Source: Prunus persica
Taxonomy: Eukaryota > Streptophyta > Magnoliopsida > Rosales > Rosaceae
DNA length: 64,000 nt
Reading direction: 5' to 3'
Assembly: GCF_000346465.2 (NCBI RefSeq)
Contig: NC_034009.1
Coordinates: 20,752,100 to 20,816,099, forward strand
In this document: positions 12,080-23,151 of the stretch, one piece after another
Position numbering within the stretch: position 1 is the stretch's first letter
Layout: each line of letters opens with the position of its first letter
Position numbers and translations under genes: made by a program
The notes under the pieces: generated by a model
Told to the model about the DNA's origin: nothing
The model's database searches: none
Seen by the model: the letters and a program-made list of their open reading frames with translations, nothing else

Positions 12080-12262
12080 GGCCAAAACATCGTCGTTTTG
12101 GCCCAGCGCTTACTTTTATAATAAAAAACATGCTTGCCAAACGGCATCGTTTTGGCCCAGCACTTCATTTTCTTTTCAAAGACCTGGACCAAAACGACGT
12201 CATTTTGGCCCAGCGAATTTGTTTTTAAAAGACCTACCCAAAACAACGTAGTTTTGGTCCAT
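12080..12262 (+). repeat. Tandem array of CCAAAAC...GTTTTGG palindromes
   Basis: Four degenerate units about 50-57 bp apart. Each centres on a palindrome of the form CCAAAACGACGTCGTTTTGG, followed in three of them by CCCAGC. The best units are near 12082-12103 and 12188-12211. The CpG positions of the core have partly decayed to CA or TG. Function is unknown. Confidence 0.7.
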
Positions 12263-12753
12263 ATCTTTTTATAAAAATAAAAAAAAATAAAAAAAGTTTC
12301 CAAAACTCCTCCACCCGATCCCAACCTCTCCAAAACCCTCATTCTTTTCTCCTCAACCTTAAATCCCCAATCTCCACCTCCCTAAACCTTTAAACCCCCT
12401 CCACCCCAAACCTTTAACCCCCCCATCTCCTCCATTGCCGCCGTTGCCAGCAGTGTCATCGCGCCAAAAAAAAAAATTGAACTTTTACACTACGACCCTA
12501 TAAGGTAAGATTTCTGGGTTCGTCACTGGGGGGTTGGCACTCTATTGGAGGCCAGGTTTCTTCTCCCAGGTTCAGTTGAGAGGGTAGGCTACGTAGTAGT
12601 TGACAACCAAAACGCCAATTGGTGTAGAGGTACTTGCCTAATCCTCTAGGACTTACCCGATTTTTGTTCTTGTTTCACTCCTCATCATTAATAAACAATT
12701 ATCACCTTTGTGTCAATATATATATATATATATATATACATACATATAGAAAG

Positions 12754-13133
12754 CTTCAGTTAAAGGATCTCTCAAATAAACTTTTTTGAGGGACACCCTT
12801 GTAGGGCCCACTCCGCATTGTATTTCACTAATCTAAACTGTCTATTTTGTAGATATTCATTCAAAGATCATCTCTACAAAAAAATCACTTGAATCCGATA
12901 TCATTTGACTACTCAATTAAATTATTGAAACTTAAGTACTTTTTTGAAGCACTGTATTTATTGATTTTGTTGGTATCAATTAGATGCCTTAATGATTTCA
13001 ATTTGCATCAATTTTTGCAAGGATGATCTATGAATGAAGATGTAAAAAATAATGTTTTGGATCGTTAAAATTTTTTTGTAGCGGACCCTAAAGGGTGTCC
13101 CTCAAATAAAATTATTTGAGGGATCCCTCAATA
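12754..13133 (+). mobile_element. MITE, family with GAGGGATCCCTC ends, copy 1
   Basis: About 380 bp. The whole element aligns in the same order and orientation with 61596-61979: terminal CTTC...CTCAAATAA, then GGGCCCACTCCG, GATCATCTCTACAAA, GGATGATCTATGAATGAAG, and finally TCAAATAAAATTATTTGAGGG. The right terminus keeps the 12-bp palindrome GAGGGATCCCTC; the left one is mutated. It is bordered by TA repeats and is non-coding. Confidence 0.75.
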
Positions 13134-13154
13134 TATATATATATAATTTATTAT

Positions 13155-13234
13155 TATTAGGGCCGACGGGGTCTAGACCAATGAAAAATTGCCTTGACTT
13201 GTAAACTAATGATCTTAGGTTCGAACCCCCATGG
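13155..13234 (+). mobile_element. SINE, 5' part, interrupted by a MITE
   Basis: Ends with TTAGGTTCGAACCCC (B box GGTTCGAACCC at 13218-13228). The sequence stops abruptly at the hAT-type MITE and resumes on its far side with a SINE-like 3' tail at 13816-13868. Confidence 0.5.
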
Positions 13235-13807
13235 TAGGAGTGGGCACGGTCTTGTCCGATTCGGTTTCCATCTAGCATTGAAACTGGAACCGATATTATT
13301 TAACCGATGCGGTTCGGTCCGGTTTTGGTGAAATTTTTTTAGGAAAACCGAGCAATCTGGTTTAAACCATTTCTGGTGTGATTTTCGGTTTTTCTGGTTT
13401 TAGACCATATATACATATTTTTTTTTATCAAATTATTTATTTTTATAAATTCCAACTTAAATTTTATTTTTTGGGCTTAAAAATTCACAAATGATCCAAT
13501 TTCATGCAAAGAGAGATGATTGGGCCTAAAAAAGAAAGGTGCTTTGAAGTTGGGCTTGGGGAAATATTAGTTATGGGATTAGAAATTAAGCATTGGAATT
13601 AAATAATTTTAAAATAAATATATATAAAAATACGCAGTCGGTCTGGTCGAGTCCAGTCTAATTTTGTAAGGTGTGAAATTGGTTTGAATCGGTCCAATGC
13701 GGTTTAGTGCTGGTTTGTTGACTTTTTAGTCAACACAATTTTTTTCCGATTTTTTCTATCTGGTGAGGCTTGGTGTTCCGGTTTTCCGGTCTCGATGCCC
13801 ACCCCTA
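13235..13807 (+). mobile_element. hAT-type MITE with 8-bp target duplication
   Basis: Terminal inverted repeats TAGGAGTGGGCA (left) and TAGGGGTGGGCA (right, inverted) are bounded by identical octamers CCCCATGG at 13227-13234 and 13808-13815. The 573-bp interior has repeated CGGTT/CCGGT motifs and no coding sequence. The 8-bp duplication and short inverted repeats fit the hAT superfamily. Confidence 0.72.
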
Positions 13808-13870
13808 CCCCATGGTACATTGATAGTGTGTATGAAAAACTCTCTTTCCGTGTAGTTTAAACTATCGCTT
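13808..13870 (+). mobile_element. SINE, 3' part
   Basis: After the MITE the sequence continues with CTTTCCGTGTAGTTTAAACTATCGCTT followed by a TA-rich run. This corresponds to CTTCCCGTAGATTAG...ACTATTGCTTGTATT at the 3' end of the SINE at 23953-24075. Confidence 0.45.
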
Positions 13871-14129
13871 TATATATATATATATTCTTTTTGTTTTCTT
13901 TTCAGGCCAAATACATAAATATATGACAACATGATAAGAAGCGATCAAAGATAGATATGTAAGGTAACAATATGGGAAAAAGCATCAAACTAAAACTCTC
14001 CTTACAATGAAAGCATTTTCCTTAATAAGATATTTCTTCTTATTCTTGTTCATGTTATAATTCAATTTTGCATTGCTTGAACGGTTTAGGCAACCACTCT
14101 TGGATTTGTTGGTTTTTGCAAGGCATTGC

Positions 14130-14830
14130 AAACATGTTTGAATTGAAATTAGTCCCACTTTGAAAAACTAGAGTTCTTTGAAGGTCTTGATAAGACTTAC
14201 TCTTGGAAATAGAATGGTTAGGATTGGATTATGCAAGTAGCCCAATTGACTGACTTGTGGGTTTGGTCTTTGGGTCAATGCCTAATTAGTTGGGTCAATG
14301 GTTAATTAATATATATAAATAACATATATTTAATTAGTCAAAAGATGGGCCTTGGACCTTGGGGCTCTGTGATTTAAAATAAACCCAATTAATTAATTAA
14401 TTTTGAGTTAATTAATTAATTGAATTATTTTTTAAAATTCAAATATCAGATAAATTTGTCTGATTGGGTTTTGTCATTATCTTGATACGTATTCCAATAG
14501 GTATTTGCCTTCTATATAAACATGAACCTTGGTTTTGTTTCATTACATCAAAAATGCAGATAACAAAAAAAGTCATCATTCTTGTAGCCTGAGAGATAAA
14601 CATACAGAATTCGCCAGAAATCAAAGCCCTATTTCAAGGACATTGTAATATGCAAGCCTCTATCTGAAAAACCAGTTAGTTTTTATTTTATTGTCTTGTT
14701 TAATTTCGTAATTTTGTTTACTATTTAATTTCATTGTTAAATTAAATCATTAGTGTAATACTGATTGTTGATCCATTTCTATTTCAAGATTATTGGAAAA
14801 TCAACAATCAGTAGAAACCATCAATCTTTG
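14130..14830 (+). mobile_element. Possible LTR remnant
   Basis: LTR-like texture: 'tagtcccactttgaaaaac', a TATA-like TCTATATAAACATG at 14511-14524, and surrounding promoter-leader style sequence. I cannot define both ends or a target duplication. Confidence 0.25.
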
Positions 14831-15066
14831 CACCGAGAACTTCAAAAGTGTTCAAATCATCCATTATTTTCAAAACATGCCCTTTAGCCTTGTTCTTTCA
14901 TGCATCTTAGTGTTAGAGGCTGTTTGGTATTGGATTTGAATCAAATTTTTAAATTTCAAAACAGAATTTGAGTTCAAAGCCCAAAATCTGTTTGGTCGCC
15001 CATTTTTGAAAACTCAAACTCAAAAACACCCAAATTCTTGAAAACATGAAAAATATGTTTTTGTTG

Positions 15067-15069
<3 letters not shown>

Positions 15070-15110
<41 letters not shown>
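15070..15110 (+). repeat. (CT)n microsatellite
   Basis: Perfect CT dinucleotide run of about 40 bp. Confidence 0.96.
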
Positions 15111-15112
<2 letters not shown>

Positions 15113-15457
15113 AAACATTCTGATTTCTCTTATGGTTTTCACAACTTCGTCTCCTTCTTTTCTACCTGCTTCGTTCTCTTTGATTTCTCTCCCTGTTTTC
15201 AATTTTGTATTTCTTCTTGAATTTTAACTTCATGTAATATTGTTGTTTTCAGGCTCGTACTTTTTTGCTGATATGTGCTTCTGAGCTCTAGCTCTATAAT
15301 TCTAGCTAAACAAAATCATAATTTTCCAACTTCAATTTCTTAAAGATCCTTAATAAAACCACAATCAATCACTTAAAGGAATTTTCGTGCAAATTGCCTT
15401 TTAACACTCTGAACCTTAATGCTTGCCATCCAAAAATTTCATAAAAGTCTCCGAAAA

Positions 15458-15910
15458 TTATGCATTATTTTCTAAGCTCCTTAAAATATTCAAGTTCTCA
15501 CATATAACAAACATCCCCTTAGCAATTTGTCTCGCAAACTTACCTTGAGTACCAAACATCTCATGAACACATTTGTTTTCCATCAGAAATTTGGTTAATT
15601 TTTTTTGGTGAAAGGTGGGCCTTGCCAACAAACTTACACAGACAACACGAGGCCTAGACATACCATCAGGATCATCTAAGACAATAGAAATAACATATGG
15701 CGGGAGCTCGTAATGCTCTCTTTCTCTGTGAGTCTTAAAGGAAAACTCCATAGAGGGAGGAGGAGGAAGAAGCATCACTACTCCTCCTCCCCCTCCTCTC
15801 TTCTCGTCTTTTCCTTTTCGGTTAGTGAATAAGTTCAGTGAGGCGTTTGAATAAAAAGCCCTTTGAGGTGGTTTCTTCTGAGCCATGCGTAGATTGAAGT
15901 TCCTCATCAC
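15458..15910 (-). other. Unsupported 150-codon open frame
   Basis: An uninterrupted frame containing GGGGGVVMLLPPPP. I recognise no domain, and there are no flanking exons or signals I trust. It could be a gene fragment or chance. It lies just outside the solo LTR at 15990. Confidence 0.15.
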
Positions 15911-15989
15911 CCTTTAGTTTATGTTCTCAATCAAATCCTTCTCCGAAAACCTGCTCCCTAACACCGCTCATGTTCTCTAAATTTGATTA

Positions 15990-17264
15990 TGTTGGAAATA
16001 TGCCCTAAAAGCCAATCATATGATGTAATCTTTAAGGATATTTCATGTATTAGACTTATGTTCAATCCTCTTAAAGGGCAAGTTTATTGTTTATTAGTAA
16101 ATGTCTCATTAACATCTCTAATCAGAGTATTTGGTATGACCCAGAAGGATGTTCTTGTCATACTAATACAAATCATATAAGACACGACAATCAAAATAAG
16201 GGTTTGACACGCACCATGCCCTTGTAAAGAGATTAAGAGCATTGTAATAAGGAAGGACCGTATTGCATTGTAATTCCAACTGAATAGGTTCTCTGCTTAT
16301 TCTACTTAGCTTGGATATCCATAACATACTGCTAGGTGTCACTCATGGATGGTGAAAGCCTTAAGGACTAATGATCCTAACTAATATGGAGAATTAAAAA
16401 GGGGTTTTAATTCACAATCAATTACGAAGAGTTCAAATTGCCCTCGATCTTGCTAATTAAAACCTAATGGATTGCACATTGTTAAACTTGAGTTATTTGA
16501 GAAACCGTTATAGAGATGATGAATTGAAGAGATCAATTAAGCTTAGTTAATTGGTTAAGGCAAAATTAATTATGAAATTAATTTAAACGACACGTGATGT
16601 CGGAATAGGCTTTAAACGGGAATTTTGAATTCTAGGTTCATTGGGCTTTTATTCTATTGGACATGGAGATTGAGTTGTATGACAACTTAAATGAAATTGA
16701 GCCCAAAAGGCCCAATTTCATGAGATGGGCGTTCATATGGGCTTTTGGTTGCTAGAGTCAACTTGTTGACTCAAGTAAAAGAGGATTATCATCTTTTTGA
16801 AACCTAAGGGGTCATTAGTGAAAATCAAGAGAGAGAAAGCTCTAGTCTTCCAAAAACTCTCTACACTTTGATACTATCTTAGTAAGGGATTACTAGCATC
16901 ATCCTCTCACTAAGTTCATCATCTTCTTCTCAAGCTCTAGTTGGTGAAGAGAATTAGAGCTTACCTATTTTGGTGACTTTTGGAGAACCTCTCAAGTTGG
17001 AGTTTTTGAAGGAGTCATTCAAGCTTCAACAACTTTGGTGGAATTCATAGGGTTGAAAGCACGCACCAAGGGTAACTCCTCCTTCCAATCTTCTTAGAAG
17101 TGTGTTCTAGAAAAATAGCACAACTATCACTTGGCTTAAAAGATTCATGGGAAATTTTTTTGTTTTTGAACTCATAGATGCATGCTTAAGCTTCCGTTAC
17201 CATGATTTTATTTATTTATGTTGATGTTTAAATGAAACTCATGATTTTCTAAAGGTTTCCTTCA
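15990..17264 (+). mobile_element. Solo LTR, same family as 389-2092
   Basis: Begins TGTTGGAAATATG and ends GGTTTCCTTCA, so the termini form an imperfect inverted repeat (TGTTGGAAA and TGAAGGAAA). Flanks are GATTA (15985-15989) and GATTC (17265-17269). Internal blocks match the element at 389-2092 in order, for example TTGCATTGTAATTCCAACTG and GAATTAAAAAGGGG. No internal retrotransposon domain is present, so it is a solo LTR of 1275 bp. Confidence 0.55.
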
Positions 17265-18171
17265 GATTCTACATTGTCTTTGAAGGAGATTGATGCAAAT
17301 CACCTAATTGTTCTTTAGCAATGTTTTTGTTTTCATTCATTTTTCACTCTTATGCGCATGTAGATAGCTGGAAATCATATTTTTCCCAAATCTTTTACGG
17401 ATATGGCCGTGACAGCGCTTCTTTCGGTAGTGGTGGTAGGTTTCGTTTAGGCTCATGAGTTGTTTAAGGGTTAAGGTTGAGTTTGTGGGCTTTATTTGGG
17501 TTTATGGTTAATTGAGGTAATGTGAGCTAGTAGTTTTAGTGCGACTTTTGTCCACGTTAGTTTTATTTTTAGTATGTTAGTTTGTTGGCCTATTGAGATT
17601 GGTATTTTAGATGTCTTGTTGATGTATTTGATTGTACTGTTGAAGTTTATCTAATAAAATTTCTTTTTGATAAGATGTTGAATTTTGCAAGGAAAAATGA
17701 TGGACCTAATTAATTTACTTCTTGTATATTAACTTGGAGCTAATTAAATTTGAAAAATAAATTCACCAATGATTATTTTAGACGATGTTTCATTCAATTT
17801 GGAATTAAATTAAATGTATTTTGAATTTCCAAAGCTAAGAGTGTTCTTATGTAAATTTCTAGAATTTTACAGCATGTTAAAATTTAAGTCTATATTGGGA
17901 TACCATTTGAACTCCGGATTGCATGAAATTTTGACACATGCTATTTTCACATGTCTTCTTCCAACCTAGAACTTTTCGTAGGCATTGGTCAAAGGATCAA
18001 TTTTTTGGTGTATTTACGATTTTCATTTATTGGAAAAAAAGGCATAGTGTTTTTATAACTTTTGGGTTAAGAGTTTTATGTGATATTTGTTGTCATAAAA
18101 AGTTGGAGAAACAAAGTTTCAGTAATTCAATAATAATCATTTTATTTTCGAATGCCCTTTAGTTCAAACCA
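17265..18171. other. AT-rich non-coding DNA
   Basis: No convincing gene. Short frames only (for example 17938-18162 on plus) without recognisable content. Confidence 0.4.
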
Positions 18172-19361
18172 AGGTGTAAAATATCGATAGTATAGGAAAT
18201 ATCAGTAGTCCAAAAATATGAAAATTTCTATGAAAATATTGGAATATTATCGATATTGATAAAAATTGAATAAAAACCACGAAAATTGTAAGAAAAATTT
18301 GGAAATTTTTATTGAAATTTTGGAGGATTTTTATTTTTATTTATAGTCAATTATCTATTAGTTTGTTACAAAAAATTGAAAGGAAATTCATTGCATGATG
18401 GGTTTAACTGATTTAAGTTAATTATATAGCGAGCTGACAAACACTGTGAGTGTAGAAAATATGTAGTAATTAATTAAAGAAGATTAAACACACAATAATC
18501 ATTTATATATATAATTATTTACTACAATATTTTACACTTTATACATTGCATGATAAGATACATGAGTGACTATGAGGTTCAAAATTCTCAATATCTTCAT
18601 CATCTCTATGTGTAGAGTAAGTGTATTGTGAGTAGTCATCAAATGATAACTCCAAAATAGTTTTTCATGTAATTATTAACATGCCACTCATATGGATTCG
18701 AGATTGGTTGATGTTGTCCATAAGCAAAATCATTTAAAGATTGGATCTTGGATTCTTTTCATAAGCTGTTCGATTCGATCCCAAAAGGAAAGCTCAAAGA
18801 CTCACATTCTCATGTGAAAATCAAATTCTTGCAAAAACAGTTCAAAACAATATAAATATACATATTTTAGCATATTATAACAAAAACATAAGCAACATGG
18901 TGATTAGAGCCTTCCCAATGGCAGCTGAGCCCAAGGCTAAGGGGGGAAAAACAAAAAAAAATCGTTCCAGTAGTCAGCCCAAGCCCGGTGGGGGAGTGGG
19001 TCCCACCAACTCGGGTCAGCCCGAGGGCCAGTTCAGCCCGAGGTGAAGCCCGCGGGCGGTGACGTCAGCGCGACGCCAGCTCCAACAGGAAGATGCCACG
19101 TGTTGCGCCCCCAGCGCTCCGATCAGCATCTCCGAATCCAATCCAACGGCTGGCATTTTTTGGGCAATAAAATTATGAAAAAAAATCGAAATTTTTTATA
19201 AAAAATTCTTAAAAATTCAGATTTTTGTTTTTTTTTATAAATACCTATTAATACCCTTCACTTTCAACACCAATCCTCATACATTTCATTATACTTCTAC
19301 TATTATTCACTCTTTACTCAACATTTTCCTCTTTTTCACCTTGTATTTTTATTTCATATTT

Positions 19362-20596
19362 TTATGGCTTCTTCTATCAAAACCGGGGGGGCTTAGAGCA
19401 CCATATAAGATGCTTCCTTGTGTGAGGCTTGGCTCTAAATTTGTCATTGTCCCGTGTTCGGCAATGAGATGAAATTTTTTCATATGTGGAAAAAAAATTC
19501 ATGCCGAATTTTGTGAAAAAATTCCAGGGTCTACTCGTACGGAGATGACATTATCTAGTAGGTGAAAAATTCTCAATAAAGAGTTGGGAAAATGAAGAGA
19601 TGCCCTGGCAAAAGCGATGGACAACTATAGAAGCAGGGAAAATCGTACTAACGAGGTAAGTATTTTATAATTTTTGTTTTATTAAGTTTAATCTCCTAAT
19701 ATATATATTTTGCATTTTCAATATTTTGTTAATATTTCTTGCATTTTCAATATTTTGTTAATATTTCTTGCATTTTCAATATTTTGTTAATATTTCTTGC
19801 ATTTTAAATATTTTGTTCATATTTCGTGCATTTTCAATATTTTGTTAATATTTCTTGCATTTTCAATATGTTGTTAATATTTCTTGCATTTCCAATTGTT
19901 CCTTAATTTCTTGCACTTCTAATTTATTTGTAAGGTTAATTGCATTTCCATTATTATTTTTTTTGTTACTTGCATATCCAATATATTTTAAATATTTATT
20001 GCATTTCCATTTTTTTTGTTAAATAGATGATTCAAGCACAAATGTGGTTCGGTGCAACCGAGGGTGGCAAAAAAAGTTTCAACCATCATGAATGTTGGGA
20101 GGTGGTGAAATATTACAAATGCTTCATAATTATTCCGACGGGTCCCGCCATTGTGTTAAACGAGACGCCACTCCGTGATTCAATGACACTGGATTCACCT
20201 CTCGATTCCCCTATGAGTCAAGACTCACCCATCGAAAAGGAGCCAAGGCCCATTGGCCGAAAGGCCGCGAAGGCAAAGAAAGCGGGTAATTCAAGTAATA
20301 ATAATTCAAAGTTTTTGGAGGAAATTGCAAGGCAAAACGGCATAACAATTAAAATGGAGCAGAAACGCCAGGATAACGAGTTGGCCCTTCAAGCCGAGTA
20401 TGCACGAGAAAGGGAGTATTTGCGTAAAAAAGATATGGACAAGACGGATTGGGAAACCATGACTATGGATACAAGTCATATATCCCCTGAAACAAAACAA
20501 TTTTGGAAGCTAGAACGAAGGGATGTTATGAGAAGAAGACTTTTCCGGGATGATGGGCCTAGCAACACGGATTGGTTAAATGATGGAAACCATTAA
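19362..20596 (+). pseudogene. Harbinger accessory protein (SANT/NAM-C-like), broken
   Basis: Second protein of PIF/Harbinger elements: a SANT/trihelix DNA-binding domain plus a NAM-associated-like C-terminal region that helps transposase bind the ends. The region starting at ATG 19362 encodes degraded SANT-like text (CEAWL, NEMKFFHMWKK) with several stops and frame changes up to about 19656. An intron of about 370 bp containing a 29-bp minisatellite follows. The last exon, 20027-20596, is open for 189 codons and includes the charged, alpha-helical C-terminal segment (KMEQKRQDNELALQAEYARE) and the usual PETKQFWKLER motif. The C-terminal exon is intact, the N-terminal DNA-binding part is not. 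Confidence 0.7.
19710..19990 (+). repeat. 29-bp minisatellite in the Harbinger intron
   Basis: The unit TTGCATTTTCAATATTTTG plus TTAATATTTC starts at 19710, 19739, 19768, 19797, 19826 and 19855 with an exact 29-bp period, then degrades towards 19990. The first five or six units differ by only one or two bases. Confidence 0.9.
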
Positions 20597-20895
20597 ATTA
20601 GTTAGCATACCTTTTATGTATTTGTATTTTTCATGTTTTCTATTAAAGTTGTTGTAATTCATGTATATTATTTTAGTTGTAGTAATTCTTAATGACTTGT
20701 ATTAGATTTCTTTATTTAATAAACAAAGCATTCAATAAATTACCTTTTTATTCAACATATTCCATACTTCAAACAAAACAAAATTAAAATAAAAAAAACT
20801 ACAAACAAGGCACAATAATAATAACAAACTACAACCAAACCATAATAAATAAAAATACAACACAACTTAACCATAACCAAAGCATCTATGCTTCA

Positions 20896-22269
20896 TCATT
20901 CATCTTCATTGCCTTTCACCGCCCATAGATGCTCCATCAAGTGAACTTGACGCATTTCATGAATATACGAATATTGCATCTCTGTATATCGATCTATCAT
21001 TCGGGTCATGAAATGACCATCCCTCACCAACGGTTCCAGCTCAAACGGTTCTTCACTTGGCCCCATGGGCCTTTCATAAATCTATGTAAAGGGCGTGTTC
21101 ATTGGATCCAGTTCGTAGACCTCTAAAGCATCATAATCGTACTCATCCTCCACAATCATATTATGGAGGATGATGCAAGTCATCATAATGCTTCTGAGGA
21201 TCTCCTCATCAAACATATGGACCGCACCTCGAATAATCAACCACCAAGCTTAAAGGATGCCAAAACACCTTTCGACATCTTTCCTGTATCCCTCTTGATA
21301 GGTAGCAAATAATTTTTGCTTCTGGGATCGGGGATTCAGAATGGATTTGACAAAAATGGTCCACCTCGGGTAGATGTCGTCAGCTAGATAATACCACGTT
21401 TGGTACACTATATTGTTGACTTGATAGGTGATATTGGGGCCTTGGCCTCTCAATACATCGTTGAAGACCGGGGATTAACCCAGCACGTTGAGGTCATTTT
21501 GGGATCCTGCAACTCTAAAGAAGGCATTATGCCAAACCCATGTGTCGAAGCGAGCAATGGTTTCAAGGATGATACTTTTTTGGCCTTTTCTATTTCCGTA
21601 GTCACCTTGCCAGGCAGTTGGGCAATTCTTCCATTGCCAGTGCATGCAGTCGATACTACCAATCATTCCTAGAAATCCTTGAGCTTCGACTTTTTGTAGA
21701 AGCCGTTGGAGGTCCCTGGGAGTAGGTCTACACAGGTAGTCCCTAGTGTATAGAGTTTCAACTGCTTGACAAAATCTTACCAAAGCCTCCAACGTAGTGG
21801 ACTTCCCCATCCGGGCAATCTCATCCACCTGATCAACAGATGCTCCATACGCCAACATTCGTATAACAATTGTAAGCTTTTGCTTCGGAAAAAGCCCCAA
21901 AACCCCAGTAGCATCACACTTTTGAACAAAGTATGCATCATAATTGCAAATATCATGCATGACTTTATTGAACAAATAGGGTTGCATTCTAAATCGCCTT
22001 CGAAAATCAACATCAAAGTACAAAGAAGTTGGGATAAAATAATCTTCCAAAAGATTCTTACCCCGAGAATGCCTATGTCTGTCCACATTCCGGCTGCGGC
22101 CGACTTGTGAATCACGGTGACAACCTTGGTTCTCTTCATCTTGTAAAGCTACTGCTATGACAACTTGTTCATCGACTTGTCTCTGCAACTCATTGATTTC
22201 ATCTGCTCTACGGTTTCTCTCATTTGTTTCTCGCTCTTACCTCTCCAAACATCTCCTAAAATCTTCCAT
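20896..22269 (-). pseudogene. PIF/Harbinger transposase (ALP1-like, DDE_Tnp_4), stop-interrupted
   Basis: Cut-and-paste transposase. Read from ATG 22269 to the stop at 20896 it keeps one frame over 458 codons, a normal family length. The three acidic positions are visible: Asp in GMIGSIDCMHWQW, Asp in GSQNDLNVL and Glu in YRKDVERCFGIL. At least four in-frame stops break it: in the first 12 codons (after RRCLER), after NDLNVLG (near 21473), after ERCFGIL (near 21250) and after NTPFT. Several look like C-to-T changes of Gln or Arg codons. The longest open part is 22188-21475. It is convergent with the SANT-like gene. Confidence 0.85.
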
Positions 22270-22422
22270 TGAGAATGAATGAAGTATGAAATCTAAACTC
22301 TAAGAAATGAAAATATAGAAAGATGTGGTGTGAGAGGTATGAGCTGAGCCTCTGGTTTTATAGAAAATTTTGGCAAGATAGACGTGCCACGTGGCTTGAT
22401 TTGATTGGATGAAAATCTTATC

Positions 22423-22600
22423 TGAAATTTGAAATTCATCCGAAATTTGAACCCAAATTTATATGAATTTTGAATTTTGAAATTCATCCGAAATTTGAAC
22501 CCAAATTTATCTGAATTTTGAATTTTGAAATTCATTCGAAATTTAAACCCAAAAATTGATCTGAAATTTGAATTTTGAAATTCATCCGAAATTTGAATCA
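22423..22600 (+). repeat. 48-bp tandem repeat near the Harbinger right end
   Basis: GAAATTCATCCGAAATTTGA recurs at 22431, 22479, 22527 and 22577 (spacings 48, 48 and 50 bp) with linking ACCCAAATTTAT-type text. It lies in the 5' untranslated or subterminal part of the transposase gene, where tandem motifs often serve as transposase-binding sites. That role is inferred. Confidence 0.85.
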
Positions 22601-22778
22601 AAAAATATTATCCGATTATGAATAGTCTTGACACGTAGGAACCCGGAAATCTTATCTGAAAATATTATCCAAATTAATTATTTTCATTAAAAAATTTGTG
22701 AAAAAATCAAAAAAATGAATAGTAATTGCCCTTAGCCATGGCAATGGGTGGAAACACAAAATACTATTTGAAAGGGCA

Positions 22779-22800
22779 ACTACTATTCACGTGAATAGTG
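22779..22800. repeat. Subterminal palindrome of the Harbinger
   Basis: ACTATTCACGTGAATAGT is a perfect 18-bp palindrome flanked by further inverted matches (gcccttagccatggc at 22729-22743 and gccatggctaagggc at 22821-22835), so the last ~130 bp of the element can fold into a hairpin. The segment at 61440-61555 has a related arrangement. Confidence 0.75.
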
Positions 22801-23151
22801 GTTGTCCTAACTCCCCCTTTGCCATGGCTAAGGGCAAATGGGTGGAGTTGCTCTTAAGGCATTGGAGGAGTGAAATGGTAAGGGTTTGAATTCTCTTTGA
22901 GTGTGTGCTTTGTGTTTTTTTTCTTCTTTTTTTTCCATTACATTGATTTTTTGATATTTTCAATATTATAATGATATTATAACGATATTTTGACAATATT
23001 ACTGAAGTGTGAGCGAAATTATTGACATCGATATTTTTCGATATTATCAATTTAATACGATATATGTATGAATACATTCCACAATATCCGTGACTCGAAA
23101 AAACGATGATATTCTCGATATTATCGATATTTTAGATTATGATTCAAACTA

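Larger units (their letters stand above)
18907..22853 (+). mobile_element. PIF/Harbinger transposon with both genes, inactive
   Basis: Bounded by TTA at 18904-18906 and 22854-22856, the 3-bp TWA duplication of this superfamily. Termini GAGCCTTCCCAATGG and (inverted) GAGCAACTCCACCC are similar but diverged. Inside are a plus-strand SANT/trihelix-like accessory gene and a convergent minus-strand ALP1-like DDE transposase, the standard two-gene layout. Both genes carry stop codons, so the element cannot move by itself. Confidence 0.72.
18172..23142 (+). mobile_element. MULE-like element rich in CGATATT, containing a Harbinger
   Basis: Left end AGGTGTAAAATATCGATA and inverted right end AATCTAAAATATCGATA are mirror images around an AAAATATCGATA core. 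The flanks TTCAAACCA (18163-18171) and TTCAAACTA (23143-23151) differ at one of nine positions, fitting the 9-bp duplication of Mutator-like elements. Both arms (to about 18330, and 22940-23142) are packed with ATCGATATT palindromes. Removing the Harbinger at 18907-22853 leaves about 1 kb without coding sequence. Confidence 0.45.

Noticed and set aside
12080..12262. CRISPR-like array
   Set aside because: Units are degenerate, palindromic and spaced without unique spacers; this is plant nuclear DNA.
11919..12342. Open frames across the palindrome array
   Set aside because: Repetitive LGQND/WAKT-type text arises from the tandem repeat; no domain or splice signals.
13210..13234. Functional tRNA gene around GGTTCGAACCCC
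   Set aside because: No cloverleaf can be drawn; only the B box is good, and the 3' part is SINE-like.
15020..15202. Arg-Glu-rich open frame on minus
   Set aside because: Product of the CT microsatellite at 15070-15110.
21400..22110. Plus-strand frames inside the Harbinger transposase
   Set aside because: Antisense shadows of the transposase, which has recognisable DDE motifs on minus.
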